Positions 1 through 12,320 of a DNA stretch of 64,000 nt are shown piece after piece (positions within the stretch are counted from its first letter, which is position 1; every line of letters begins with the position of its first letter). Both the position numbers and the translations under genes were made by a program. The notes under the pieces were generated by a model. It was not told the DNA's origin. It saw only the letters and a list, made by a program, of their open reading frames with translations, and did no database searches. The stretch covers positions 4,301,955 to 4,365,954 of the forward strand of contig NC_050473.1 in assembly GCF_013373865.1 (NCBI RefSeq), written 5' to 3'. This stretch comes from Monomorium pharaonis (lineage: Eukaryota > Arthropoda > Insecta > Hymenoptera > Formicidae).

Positions 1-3000
1 TTTCATCCCCTATAAAACTTTGTCGTAAAGTCAACGGTTTAGGAGATATAACGTTTTTTCTCTCTATCTCCGCAACCAAGCGTTTTCGCGAAAAGTGTTT
101 CAAACAAAAGTTGTTCCCCTCGTCGAGGCGCATATTTCATCCCCTATGGAACTTTGTCGTAAAGTCAACGGTTTAGGAGATATAACGTTTTTTTTCTCTA
201 TCTCCGCAACCAAGCGTTTTCGCGAAAAGTGTTTCAAACAAAAGTTGTTCCCCTCGTCGAGGCGCATATTTCATCCCCTATGGAACTTTGTCGTAAAGTC
301 AACGGTTTACGAGATATAACGTTTTTTCGCTCTATCTTCGCAACCAAGCGTTTTAGCGAAAAGTGTTTCAAACAAAAGTTGTTCCCCTCGTCAATTCGCA
401 TATTTCATCCCCTATGAAACTTTGTCGTAAAGTCAACGGTTTACGAAATATAACGTTTTTTCGCTCTATCTCCGTAACCAAGCGTTTTTGCGAAAAGTGT
501 TTCAAACAAAAGTTGTTCCCCTCGTCGAGGCGCATATTTCATCCCCTATAAAACTTTGTCGTAAAGTCAACGGTTTACGAGATATAACGTTTTTTTGCTC
601 TATCTCCGCAACCAAGCGTTTTAGCGAAAAGTGTTTCAAACAAAAGTTGTTCCCCTCGTCAATTCGCATATTTCATCCCCTATGGAACTTTGTCGTAAAG
701 TCAACGGTTTACGAAATATAACGTTTTTTCGCTCTATTTCTGTAACCAAGCGTTTTAGCGAAAAGTGTTTCAAACAAAAGTTGTTCCCCTCGTCAATTCG
801 CATATTTCATCCCCTATGAAACTTTGTCGTAAAGTCAACGGTTTACGAAATATAACGTTTTTTCGCTCTATCTCCGTAACCAAGCGTTTTTGCGAAAAGT
901 GTTTCAAACAAAAGTTGTTCCCCTCGTCGAGGCGCATATTTCATCCCCTATAAAACTTTGTCGTAAAGTCAACGGTTTACGAGATATAACGTTTTTTTGC
1001 TCTATCTCCGCAACCAAGCGTTTTAGCGAAAAGTGTTTCAAACAAAAGTTGTTCCCCTCGTCAATTCGCATATTTCATCCCCTATGGAACTTTGTCGTAA
1101 AGTTAACGGTTTACGAAATATAACGTTTTTTCGCTCTATTTCTGTAACCAAGCGTTTTAGCGAAAAGTGTTTCAAACAAAAGTTGTTCCCCTCGTCGAGG
1201 CGCATATTTCATCCCCTATAAAACTTTGTCGTAAAGTCAACGGTTTAGGAGATATAACGTTTTTTCTCTCTATCTGCGCAACCAAGCGTTTTAGCGAAAA
1301 GTGTTTCAAACAAAAGTTGTTCCCCTCGTCAATTCGCATATTTCATCCCCTATGAAACTTTGTCGTAAAGTCAACGGTTTACGAAATATAACGTTTTTTC
1401 GCTCTATCTCCGTAACCAAGCGTTTTTGCGAAAAGTGTTTCAAACAAAAGTTGTTCCCCTCGTCGAGGCGCATATTTCATCCCCTATAAAACTTTGTCGT
1501 AAAGTCAACGGTTTACGAGATATAACGTTTTTTTGCTCTATCTCCGCAACCAAGCGTTTTAGCGAAAAGTGTTTCAAACAAAAGTTGTTCCCCTCGTCAA
1601 TTCGCATATTTCATCCCCTATGGAACTTTGTCGTAAAGTTAACGGTTTACGAAATATAACGTTTTTTCGCTCTATTTCTGTAACCAAGCGTTTTAGCGAA
1701 AAGTGTTTCAAACAAAAGTTGTTCCCCTCGTCGAGGCGCATATTCATCCCCTATAAAACTTTGTCGTAAAGTCAACGGTTTAGGAGATATAACGTTTTTT
1801 CTCTATCTGCGCAACCAAGCGTTTTCGCGAAAAGTGTTTCAAACAAAAGTTGTTCCCCTCGTCGAGGCGCATATTTCATCCCCTATGGAACTTTGTCGTA
1901 AAGTCAACGGTTTACGAGAATATAACGTTTTTTCGCTCTATCTCCGCAACCAAGCGTTTTAGCGAAAAGTGTTTCAAACAAAGTTGTTCCCCTCGTCGAG
2001 GCGCATATTTCATCCCCTATGGAACTTTGTCGTAAAGTCAACGGTTTACGAGATATAACGTTTTTTCGCTCTATCTCCGCAACCAAGCGTTTTAGCGAAA
2101 AGTGTTTCAAACAAAAGTTGTTCCACTCGTCGAGGCGCATATTTCATCCTCTATGGAACTTTGTCGTAAAGTCAACGGTTTACGAAATATAACGTTTTTT
2201 CGCTCTATCTCCGCAACCAAGCGTTTTAGCGAAAAGTGTTTCAAACAAAAGTTGTTCCCCTCGTCGAGGCGCATATTTCATTCCCTATAAAACTTTGTCG
2301 TAAAGTCAACGGTTTACGAGATATAACGTTTTTTTGCTCTATCTCCGCAACCAAGCGTTTTAGCGAAAAGTGTTTCAAACAAAAGTTGTTCCCCTCGTCA
2401 ATTCGCATATTTCATCCCCTATGGAACTTTGTCGTAAAGTCAACGGTTTACGAAATATAACGTTTTTTCGTTCTATTTCTGTAACCAAGCGTTTTAGCGA
2501 AAAGTGTTTCAAACAAAAGTTGTTCCCCTCGTCGAGGCGCATATTTCATCCCCTATAAAACTTTGTCGTAAAGTCAACGGTTTAGGAGATATAACGTTTT
2601 TTCTCTCTATCTCCGCAACCAAGCGTTTTCGCGAAAAGTGTTTCAAACAAAAGTTGTTCCCCTCGTCGAGGCGCATATTTCATCCCCTATGGAACTTTGT
2701 CGTAAAGTCAACGGTTTACGAAATATAACGTTTTTTCGCTCTATCTCCGCAACCAAGCGTTTTAGCGAAAAGTGTTTCAAACAAAAGTTGTTCCCCTCGT
2801 CGAGGCGCATATTTCATCCCCTATAAAACTTTGTCGTAAAGTCAACGGTTTACGAGATATAACGTTTTTTTGCTCTATCTCCGCAACCAAGCGTTTTAGC
2901 GAAAAGTGTTTCAAACAAAAGTTGTTCCCCTCGTCAATTCGCATATTTCATCCCCTATGGAACTTTGTCGTAAAGTCAACGGTTTACGAAATATAACGTT

Positions 3001-5708
3001 TTTTCGTTCTATTTCTGTAACCAAGCGTTTTAGCGAAAAGTGTTTCAAACAAAAGTTGTTCCCCTCGTCGAGGCGCATATTTCATCCCCTATAAAACTTT
3101 GTCGTAAAGTCAACGGTTTAGGAGATATAACGTTTTTTCTCTCTATCTCCGCAACCAAGCGTTTTCGCGAAAAGTGTTTCAAACAAAAGTTGTTCCCCTC
3201 GTCGAGGCGCATATTTCATCCCCTATGGAACTTTGTCGTAAAGTCAACGGTTTACGAGATATAAAGTTTTTTCGCTCTATCTCCGCAACCAAGCGTTTTA
3301 GCGAAAAGTGTTTTAAACAAAAGTTGTTCCCCTCGTCGAGGCGCATTCTTCATCCCCTATAAAACTTTGTCGTAAAGTCAACGGTTTACGAAATATAACG
3401 TTTTTTCGCTCTATCTCCGCAACCAAGCGTTTTAGCGAAAAGTGTTTCAAACAAAAGTTGTTCCCCTCGTCGAGGCGCATATTTCATCCTCTATAAAACT
3501 TTGTCGTAAAGTCAACGGTTTACGAGATATAACGTTTTTTCGCTCTATTTCCGTAACCAAGCGTTTTAGCGAAAAGTGTTTCAAACAAAAGTTGTTCCCC
3601 TCGTCGAGGCGCATATTTCATCCCCTATGGAACTTTGTCGTAAAGTCAACGGTTTACGAGATATAACGTTTTTTCGCTCTATCTCCGCAACCAAGCGTTT
3701 TAGCGAAAAGTGTTTCAAACAAAAGTTGTTCCACTCGTCGAGGCGCATATTTCATCCTCTATGGAACTTTGTCGTAAAGTCAACGGTTTACGAAATATAA
3801 CGTTTTTTCGCTCTATCTCCGCAACCAAGCGTTTTAGCGAAAAGTGTTTCAAACAAAAGTTGTTCCCCTCGTCGAGGCGCATATTTCATCCCCTATGGAA
3901 CTTTGTCGTAAAGTCAACGGTTTACGAGATATAACATTTTTTCGCTCTATCTCCGCAACCAAGCGTTTTAGCGAAAAGTGTTTCAAACAAAAGTTGTTCC
4001 CCTCGTCGAGACGCATATTTCATCCCCTATGGAACTTTGTCGTAAAGTCAACGGTTTACGAAATATAACGTTTTTTCGTTCTATTTCTGTAACCAAGCGT
4101 TTTAGCGAAAAGTGTTTCAAACAAAAGTTGTTCCCCTCGTCGAGGCGCATATTTCATCCCCTATAAAACTTTGTCGTAAAGTCAACGGTTTAGGAGATAT
4201 AACGTTTTTTCTCTCTATCTCCGCAACCAAGCGTTTTCGCGAAAAGTGTTTCAAACAAAAGTTGTTCCCCTCGTCGAGGCGCATATTTCATCCCCTATGG
4301 AACTTTGTCGTAAAGTCAACGGTTTAGGAGATATAACGTTTTTTTTCTCTATCTCCGCAACCAAGCGTTTTCGCGAAAAGTGTTTCAAACAAAAGTTGTT
4401 CCCCTCGTCGAGGCGCATATTTCATCCCCTATGGAACTTTGTCGTAAAGTCAACGGTTTACGAAATATAACGTTTTTTCGTTCTATTTCTGTAACCAAGC
4501 GTTTTAGCGAAAAGTGTTTCAAACAAAAGTTGTTCCACTCGTCGAGGCGCATATTTCATCCTCTATGGAACTTTGTCGTAAAGTCAACGGTTTACGAAAT
4601 ATAACGTTTTTTCGCTCTATCTCCGCAACCAAGCGTCTTAGCGAAAAGTGTTTCAAACAAAAGTTGTTCCCCTCGTCGAGGCGCATATTTCATCCCCTAT
4701 GGAACTTTGTCGTAAAGTCAACGGTTTACGAGATATAACGTTTTTTCGCTCTATCTCCGCAACCAAGCGTTTTAGCGAAAAGTGTTTCAAACAAAAGTTG
4801 TTCCCCTCGTCGAGGCGCATATTTCATCCTCTATAAAACTTTGTCGTAAAGTCAACGGTTTACGAGATATAACGTTTTTTTGCTCTATCTCCGCAACCAA
4901 GCGTTTTAGCGAAAAGTGTTTCAAACAAAAGTTGTTCCCCTCGTCAATTCGCATATTTCATCCTCTATGGAACTTTGTTGTAAAGTCAACGGTTTACGAA
5001 ATATAACGTTTTTTCGCTCTATTTCCGTAACCAAGCGTTTTAGCGAAAAGTGTTTCAAACAAAAGTTGTTCCCCTCGTCGAGGCGCATATTTCATCCCCT
5101 ATAAAACTTTGTCGTAAAGTCAACGGTTTAGGAGATATAACGTTTTTTCTCTATCTCCGCAACCAAGCGTTTTCGCGAAAAGTGTTTCAAACAAAAGTTG
5201 TTCCCCTCGTCGAGGCGCATATTTCATCACCTATGGAACTTTGTCGTAAAGTCAACGGTTTACGAGATATAAGGTTTTTTCTCTCTATTTCCGCAACCAA
5301 GCGTTTTAGCGAAAAGTGTTTCAAACAAAAGTTGTTCCCCTCGTTGAGGCGCATATTTCATCTTCTATAAAACTTTGTCGTAAAGTCGACGGTTTACGAG
5401 ATACGGAGTTTTTTTACTTTTTCTTCGCAACTAAGCGTTCTAGCGAAAAGTGTTTGAGACAAAAGTTGTTCTCCTCGACGAGGCGCACATTTCATCCCCT
5501 ATGAAACTTTGTCGTAAAGTCGACGGTTTACGAGATACGGAGTTTTTTTAGTTTTTTACCGCAACCAAGCGTTCTAGCGAAAAGTGTTTGAGACAAAAGT
5601 TGTTCCCTTCGACGAGGCGCACATTTCATCTCCTATGAAACTTTGTCGTAGAGTCGACGGTTTACGAGATACGGCGTTTTTTCTCCGTATGTCCGCAACC
5701 AAGCGTTA
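1..5708. repeat. 134-bp satellite array with higher-order structure
   Basis: About 42 head-to-tail copies of a 134-bp unit, running off the left edge. Each unit contains the blocks AACTTTGTCGTAAAGTCAAC, CGCAACCAAGCGTTTT and GTTTCAAACAAAAGTTGTTC. Units fall into variants (CGTCGAGGCG versus CGTCAATTCG; TATGGAAC, TATAAAAC or TATGAAAC; GTTTAGGAGA, GTTTACGAGA or GTTTACGAAA), and variants recur every three or four units (402 or 536 bp). Copies after about 5370 are clearly diverged (AGTCGACGG, GATACGGAG), as expected at an array edge. Short open frames of 60-77 codons in every unit are a by-product of the repeat and are not genes. Confidence 0.97.
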
Positions 5709-5710
5709 TA

Positions 5711-6390
5711 ATTAATTAAAACAATTTTTAATCAATTATTTTGCCGGAAAACTTGAGTTTTGTGGGTTAGACATCAGATGCTGTTCAAATATCGACAGTT
5801 CTATTAATTTTAACGCAGTTCTCATATAGATCCGGACGCGTACAATAAGTTTCTAAAGAGTTCCGGTGATATTAATTAAAACATATTTTAAACAATTATT
5901 TTGCCCGAAAAACTTGAATTTTTAAGGCTAGACGTGAAATGCTAATCGAATATCGACAGATCTATCTATTTTAACGTAATTCTCATATAGTTCCGGACGC
6001 GTTCAATAGTTTTCTAAAAAATTCCGTTGATATAATTAATTAGAACATTTTTTAAACAATTATTTTGCCCGAAAAACTTGAATTTTGAGGGCTAGACGTG
6101 AGATGCTGTTCAAATATCGACAGTTCTATTTATTTTAACGCAGTTCTTATATAGTTTTGGACGCGTACCATAGTTTTCTAAAAAGTTTCGGTGATATAAT
6201 TAATTAAAACATTATTTAAACAATTATTTTGTCCGGAAAACTTGAATTTTGAGGTCTAGACGTGAGATGCTGGTCGAATATCGACATTTCTATTTCTTTT
6301 AACGCAGTTCTCATATAGTTCCGGATGCGTACAATAAGTTTCTAAAGAGTTCCGGTGATATAATTAATTGAAACATTTTTTAAACATATT
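5711..6390. repeat. 164-bp tandem repeat, about four copies
   Basis: A second tandem repeat abuts the satellite. Unit starts (ATTAATT followed by AAAAC or a variant) lie near 5711, 5871, 6035, 6199 and 6363, a spacing of 160-164 bp. Shared blocks include CAATTATTTTGCCCG, AACTTGAATTTT, GACGTGAGATGCTG, ATCGACAG and CGCAGTTCTCATATAG. Copies differ by substitutions and small indels. No similarity to the 134-bp unit is evident by eye. Confidence 0.92.
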
Positions 6391-6811
6391 GTGGTCGTAT
6401 ATTCGAAATACGGTGAGATGCTATTATGTGATTTTGGAAGTTAGCATCTCATTTATAAAAATTTATTTAAAATACGTAATTCAACGTAACTGTTGTTGAA
6501 ACTTATCAAGAACTGTAGAACTATGATGGATGCAAGTTATTCTGCAGTATTTTTTGAGATGCTAAACTTTGAGATGCTAACTTTACACACGTTTAATCGG
6601 CATCGCGGAAAAGCGACAACAATACTTCGAGAGATGCGAGTATCGATGCCATGCCCTTTTTTAGAAAGGATAATTATTATTGCAATTATTATTTTTAAAA
6701 AGTAAAAAACTAAATAGCGCGCGCCTGTGTTGTTCTAATTTCTATAAAAAATTTGATATTTTTATTAAATGTCAAAAATTTTTACATTTTTATAGAAATT
6801 TTTTCTGTTAG
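6391..6811. other. Gene-free repeat debris with GAGATGCTA motifs
   Basis: No gene seen. GAGATGCT or its complement recurs at about 6411, 6443, 6557 and 6572, echoing a block of the neighbouring 164-bp repeat. About 6590-6735 resembles, partly in inverted order, the dispersed family at 25.5 and 50.7 kb (CATCGCGGAAAAGCG, TAGCGCGCGCCTGT). Confidence 0.5.
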
Positions 6812-8128
6812 GGTACCCTCTATTTTTTATTACATATTCTTATAGCTTATCTTAAGAGTTTTCCAAAACACTATAATAAAGTGACTTTTTGTTTAATATT
6901 TTTCGAGTTATAAGGCTTGAAAGGTGCAGTAGAGTGGATTGTCATTTGAATAACCAACTCAAAGGAGAGTATGAATTTTAGGCAATTTGGGGATCGCATA
7001 GTGAACGCGAATTTTCTGTTTTTTTTTTTGTATTATTTTCCGTAGATTTTAAAAACCTAAAAATTACGCCAAGTAAAAGATAAAATAGTTACAGTAAATT
7101 ATGCACTTTTCAACACTGCCTTAAATACTTTTGATATTTTTAGAGGTGCTAAATTTCACGTTTTGTAGGAGACATATATTCTTAAAACTTGATAATGATA
7201 TGAGAATATACTTTTTGCAGCAGAGAAAAAGCTGTCAAATGGAAAAAATTATAGCAATAAAAAATACGTGATTTTATAATCTAGCGTTTTCAGGATTATG
7301 CAGGTATTAGTAAATAAATTAATAATTTCCGAAATCCAATGTCATTATAAAATGTCACAAAAAATCGGCGGTTCACCGATGATCGTGAATTATAAAGTTT
7401 TGAGCACTTAATTTGCCTTTATCAACTTTTGCATATATCTACTGGTACTATTTATATTCAATTAACAGTATTATACAAATTAAAAATCTTCCTTTTTTGT
7501 CGGAATCAGAACCATGAACGAGGACGTGAGGGAGAGTCGGTCAGACGCACACACATTTTTTTAAAATATTCTATCATTTTATTTTTTTTCTTTGTTATGT
7601 ATGATTTATCATCTATATATTTTTTTTTCATTGATTGTTGATTAAAGTATATTTTTATATTATTATCAAATTTTGAGAATATAAGTCTCTTATGTAACAT
7701 AAGATTTAGTAACTCTAAAAAAGTCAAAGATATTTAAGATAGCGGTAGTGGAAAATGCTTAATTTTCAGGGAACAATATTTAAATGTTTATAACTTTTTT
7801 TCACCTTTACTTGGCATAATTTCAAGGTTGATTTTTAAATTATATGATAAAAAACACGAAGGAAAACAAAAAATTCGCGTTTACTTTGCGGTCCGCAAAT
7901 CACCTAAAATTCATACGCTCCTTTGTTTTAGTCATCCAATATCAACCAGAAGAATAATGCCGGATTGTGCCTTTATCTCGCCAGCCGGATCAAGGCGATG
8001 TCTTGATCTTGCCTTATAACTTAACAACCACTTAAAGAAAAGTAATTTTATATAAGTGTTTTGGAAAGCTCTCGAGATAAGCTATAAGAATATGTAATGA
8101 AAAATATAAAATTAAAGATGATGGTACC
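6812..8128. mobile_element. 1.3-kb element with long terminal inverted repeats
   Basis: Both ends begin GGTACC in inverted orientation. The arms match inward for more than 250 bp: TTACATATTCTTATAGCTTA near 6831 pairs with its complement near 8090, and the segment near 6970-7160 pairs with 7700-7925. No transposase frame is visible, so this is a non-autonomous DNA transposon or fold-back element. A partial third copy lies at about 26990-27290. Confidence 0.8.
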
Positions 8129-8377
8129 TTCACTGGCACCTCTTATGTCCCCTTTCGAGCCAAACAACTTATATCTAAAACATTTTTGTCTACTGGGTTT
8201 AATTTTCGAGATATTGGGTTGGATTTAAAGTAGGACACCTTGTATATACATAATTTATAATTAATTTAATTATATCTTTTTAAAAATTAAATTTTAATTT
8301 AATTATAAGACTACTATATTTTTTGTTTATGTAACATTTGACATAAATGAATTTATCTAATATCATATAACTTAAAG

Positions 8378-9320
8378 TTAAGGAGGGAAACTCATGCAAA
8401 TGGCCTAAATTTCAAGAATTTAGTCTATTACATTTTTTTAAATAAGAAATATTGTTAAGTTTCTGAGTAATGGCGACTTAAAGATGGCTTCTTTAAAAAT
8501 CGCCGAGACACGCAGAGGCTGCGAAAATGATCTGAAATAAAAAATTCAAAAAAAAACTTTAATTTCTGCAAAAACGTACAACATGAATCTAAATTTACAT
8601 AAAAAATTGCAAAATTGAAAAAATAACAATTAAAAGAAATGATATTTTTTTAAACAATCGTAAAAAAACTATTGTTTAAAAATTAAAAATAAACAAACGA
8701 ATAGGTTTATGTTGTGAAGAAAATGAAAAAAATATATACATATGTCCAGAGGAGAAACATATTGGTCGTCAATTTTTCGAGCAACCCGGCGCGCAAAATT
8801 TTGCGTTTTGAGAAAACACGTTTAAAGTTTTCGAAACAAAAGAAAAACACATTTTATTAAAACTTACTATTTTTTATTAATCAGCGATACCAGATGCATA
8901 GAACAGACCCTCCTATTCTACAAATTTCAATAAAACCACTTTTTTCTTCTTTATGATCTGTCCGAGCATCTTTAGAGTTTTTGAGGCTGTGGCACTCTTG
9001 TCTTTCTATGCGATGCTGATCAACGGCGTCGGTGAAAAACTTTACATTGCTGTCCAATTACAATTAATACGATTCATTACGATTTATTTTTACTATTCGG
9101 GGGTTACTATTACGAAGCAACTGCTTTACTCGCTTGCATACTAATTGAGGAGACGCCGTCTATTCAAAAGAAGACCGTTACACTCACACATATACACATA
9201 CTTTTTTCTCCCCTTCACTTTTTGAAACAAAAATTCGAACATCTAGTTTTTTATAAGCAATTGTTATTTATACCCAAGTCAATTTTCAGAAGTATTATTG
9301 TACGAAAGGACCGCAATAAG
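8378..9320. mobile_element. Truncated copy of the GGCATTAAG-TIR element
   Basis: This segment is the reverse complement of most of the 34332-35859 element. It starts with the same terminal block (TTAAGGAGGGAAACTCATG) and shares many internal blocks, for example TATTGGTCGTCAA, AAACACGTTTAAAG and GATGCTGATCAACGGCG. Homology fades after about 9320, so the distal end is missing. It carries the empty site (TTA at about 9295-9297) for the MITE inserted in the other copy at 34573-34796. Confidence 0.8.
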
Positions 9321-9463
9321 GAATAAAAAAAATGCGACAAAAAATATTATTTTACTTGAGTTTTCTTCCTTAATTAAGTAAAAAAAAAATTCAATTCCTT
9401 GATTAAATTACTTACAAATTTTGATATAATTTGTTAATTGTTATTCAATTGTATTTGGTACAG

Positions 9464-9704
9464 GCTCACGATCGTATGACAGAATTAGAAAGAGAATCAC
9501 TTTCGAAATTGGCGGAATTGGAAACGGAATTGGGCGCGATCAAAGTGGAGTATGCTGAGGCCTTAGAAGCACGTAAATCAGTAGAAGAGGAACTTGCGAC
9601 TTTGAAAAAGCAGAGACAGGATTCCGCTCGAAGGCAGAGCGTTCTTGAGAACAAGATTATTGAGCTGGAGAATCTCACAGGAACACTTACGAAAGGCTCG
9701 ACAG
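9464..9704 (+). CDS. Frl: FRL/FMNL formin, coiled-coil exon (first in window)
   Basis: Internal exon of a formin-like actin-assembly protein. The acceptor is ...GGTACAG and the donor is GTATTT; it starts in phase 0 and ends one base into a codon, completed by the next exon. It encodes about 80 residues with strong heptad character, rich in Glu, Leu, Lys and Arg (ELERESLSKLAELETELG; LENKIIELENLTGTL). This matches the coiled coil that precedes FH1 in FMNL formins. The N-terminal GBD/FH3 exons are not seen in the upstream 9 kb, which is satellite and transposons, and must lie left of the window. Family assignment rests on the downstream FH2 and tail exons. Confidence 0.85.
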
Positions 9705-9925
9705 GTATTTTACTCCTCGAATCGAAGTATTTGCGTGCGTGCTTGGGCACAATAGACTCATATAAATACTATTATAATTAATATATTAAATATCATAAGT
9801 AGTATAAATGGCATTATGGTATTTTTAATATTTATAGTATAAATACTACAAATATATTATAATAATACAAAAAATTATAAGTATAAAATAAAGCTCCATG
9901 TAAATGTCTATTATCAATCTTTTAG

Positions 9926-10200
9926 CCGCTAATCTACGAAATGGCACCACAATTAGTCCTCTGAGTAATTCGGACAATATCACATCCGAGACATTCGCTT
10001 CAACACCGTCGCCGACGTTAAATGAGGTACTTCCAGCGGTTCCAGTACCACCACCTCCACCTCCGCCACCATGTCCACCGCCGCCCCCTACCGCATCTTC
10101 ATCTCTCGGAGATCACAAGTTACCACTGTCTGCCCCGATACCTCCACCACCTGCTGGCATGATGCAAGCACCCAATGGAGCAATGACCATTAAACGAAAA
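9926..10200 (+). CDS. Frl: FRL/FMNL formin, FH1 proline-rich exon
   Basis: Acceptor TCTTTTAG, donor GTATAT. The first two bases complete an Ala codon from the previous exon and the exon ends in phase 0. The middle encodes uninterrupted polyproline (PVPPPPPPPPCPPPPP, then PIPPPPAG). This is an FH1 domain, which in formins binds profilin-actin and feeds monomers to FH2. The tract is short compared with the long FH1 of many formins. The last residues (AMTIKRK) begin the linker into FH2. The genomic frame stays open past the donor for a few codons, but the splice site is supported by the exact join to the next FH2 exon. Confidence 0.9.
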
Positions 10201-12320
10201 GTATATATTTTGTTGGTTCTGCATCACATTAAGATATAAAAGTATCAAATATATATATAAATATATTATTTTATAACATAAGCCATTATAACATATTATT
10301 GTATTTCTTGAAGAAATGCTGAGCATTAATTTCACCGACCAAATTGAGCAATGCACAATGCAGTAAACAAATTATAATACACGCATATATTTATATGTAC
10401 AAATTTTTAGATAAAATTTTCTCTTATACTAAAACTTCTACGATTATTTCTAAAAGCATTGTATTTCTTTTATATAGTTCTAATAGAGAAATATTTTACT
10501 TACAAAGTCTAAAACTTATGTGCAGCAAATGTTGACTGCAGAGTCAATAACAAAAATGTAATTTTGTTTTTTGTAATTGTCGACTTCACCTACACTATCA
10601 TACTTTTATTGTAAAAAAAGGGGTAAAAGTCTAGAATAGGTACTGGTGCAAAAAATCAATTTTTTACGAGCGTGGACGTCATTTCGCTCTGAAAATCAAA
10701 TTGTCCCTCCCTAAAAACATTTCTACATCCTATTTTTATAGTAGTTTTAATTGGTATTGAAAAAAATTGATTTTTCGCGCCGGTGCCTATTCTAGACATT
10801 TACCTAAAAAATTTACAATTGTATAATCAAAAAAAATTACTTTGTCTGCAAAATATTGCATTTAATCGGTAAAATAAATTTGATATCAACATATATGTTC
10901 TTAAGGAGACGTTGGACTGCCTCTCAAACTTGATCGAGGTCGATAATGTAGAGTGATATGTGTACATTGTTAATGAGATTTCGTATTTCTTTTATAGAAT
11001 TGGAAAATTTTTTCCAGATTTGAAGTACACATATTAATCCATCTGTGAATTTGACTTTATATCGAGAATGAAAAAATATTTTTATATTGCTTTACTTATC
11101 GAGTTTTTACGCGTATATAACTTAAATTTTCTTTTCGCAATTTCGTTTCAATTAGGCATCAAAATTTAATTTTCGAAACTCGTTTTCGTCGTCTACCAGT
11201 CTGTGGATACGAATTCCGTAAGTACAAACTGTAGATTTTTTATATACATTAAGCAAACATTGTTACGATGTGACAGTGAATTAACAATTTTTTTCCGTTT
11301 TTAATAGAAACACTACCTCACAGACTAGTAGTATTGCGTATACTTTCATTCTGGAGAATTTCTAAATTTATAAAAGAAATAAAAAGATTGCGAAACAAAA
11401 ATTACTGTCTTTTTGTCAGTGAAACAGACGACATCTCTGATCAGGATTGTGTAAAATTATTCGTGCACATCATCAACAAGATTTCGTATATATTTCTTTT
11501 ATAGATTTGGAAATCCTTTTCCAGAATTAAAGTATACGTATTAATCATATCTATTTAAAAAGTATATACGATATCTTGTTAATGATGTACACGAATAATT
11601 CTACATTATCAATTCTGATCAAGTTTGATAGTCAGCTTCAGTATTTCTTTAAAGGATATGAAAATTTTGTAACGCGATTTTGTATGTATGTCTTTTATAG
11701 ATTTTTGCAAATAATTTTTCAGAATTAAAATATTTGTATTATTATCAGTCTGGAAACTAAACTTTATACCGAGAAGAAAAAAGAAATACATTATCGACCC
11801 CGATTAAGTTTAACGATTATTCCAATATTACCTTAATAATATCTCTTAAAATAATGTAAAAAGCCTTTTCATTAACTCTAAAACAAATGGGGACAGCGAA
11901 TAATTATGATTTGCGCCGTTTTACAGTTTAAGAATAAAGTTACTTATTACCTAATTATAAAACGCAGAGACTTAAATTATGTTACGAGATTTCATTGTAA
12001 TTATATATTTATTATATACAATTATATATAATTATACACATATAGATAATTATATATACCTAGTAATAGGTAGGTGTGATAAATTTGTACGTTACATTTC
12101 ATATAAGAGTTATATAACTATGTTTTTGTTTTGACATTATAATATTATATTGTAATATTGAAAGACTATATTTTTCTATGACAAAATTAATTGTTAAGAT
12201 AAAAGCATTCCAATGTTGCAATTTTCATAATTATTAAAAAAAGATATTTCTTTTACATTTTGTCGACAAGAAAGTTATTGTATTGTTACTTTGACTTAAC
12301 AAGATTATATTTTTATTCAG
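10201..12320. other. Formin intron with diverged internal duplications
   Basis: A 2.1-kb AT-rich intron. Three diverged versions of one segment lie at about 10978-11045, 11480-11545 and 11670-11740, sharing TTTCGTAT, TTCTTTTATAG and CCAGAATTAAAGTA-like blocks. They end in acceptor-like TTTTATAG but open into no conserved reading frame, so they are not called exons. A short inverted pair (CTATTCTAGACTTTTACC-like) flanks about 10620-10805. Confidence 0.55.

Noticed and set aside
1..5504. Dozens of overlapping 60-106-codon open frames on the + strand
   Set aside because: They recur at exactly 134-bp spacing and are produced by the satellite unit; no start context, no domain, and frames break wherever the unit has an indel.
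1..6390. CRISPR array
   Set aside because: The repeats are directly adjacent 134- and 164-bp units without spacers, in a spliced eukaryotic genome.
9904..10239. A stand-alone 111-codon proline-rich gene
   Set aside because: It is the FH1 exon with intron sequence on both sides; splice sites and phase join it to the neighbouring exons.
10978..11790. Three similar segments with acceptor-like ends as mutually exclusive formin exons
   Set aside because: They contain stops in all frames checked by eye and no FH1/FH2 text; the flanking exons already join in phase.
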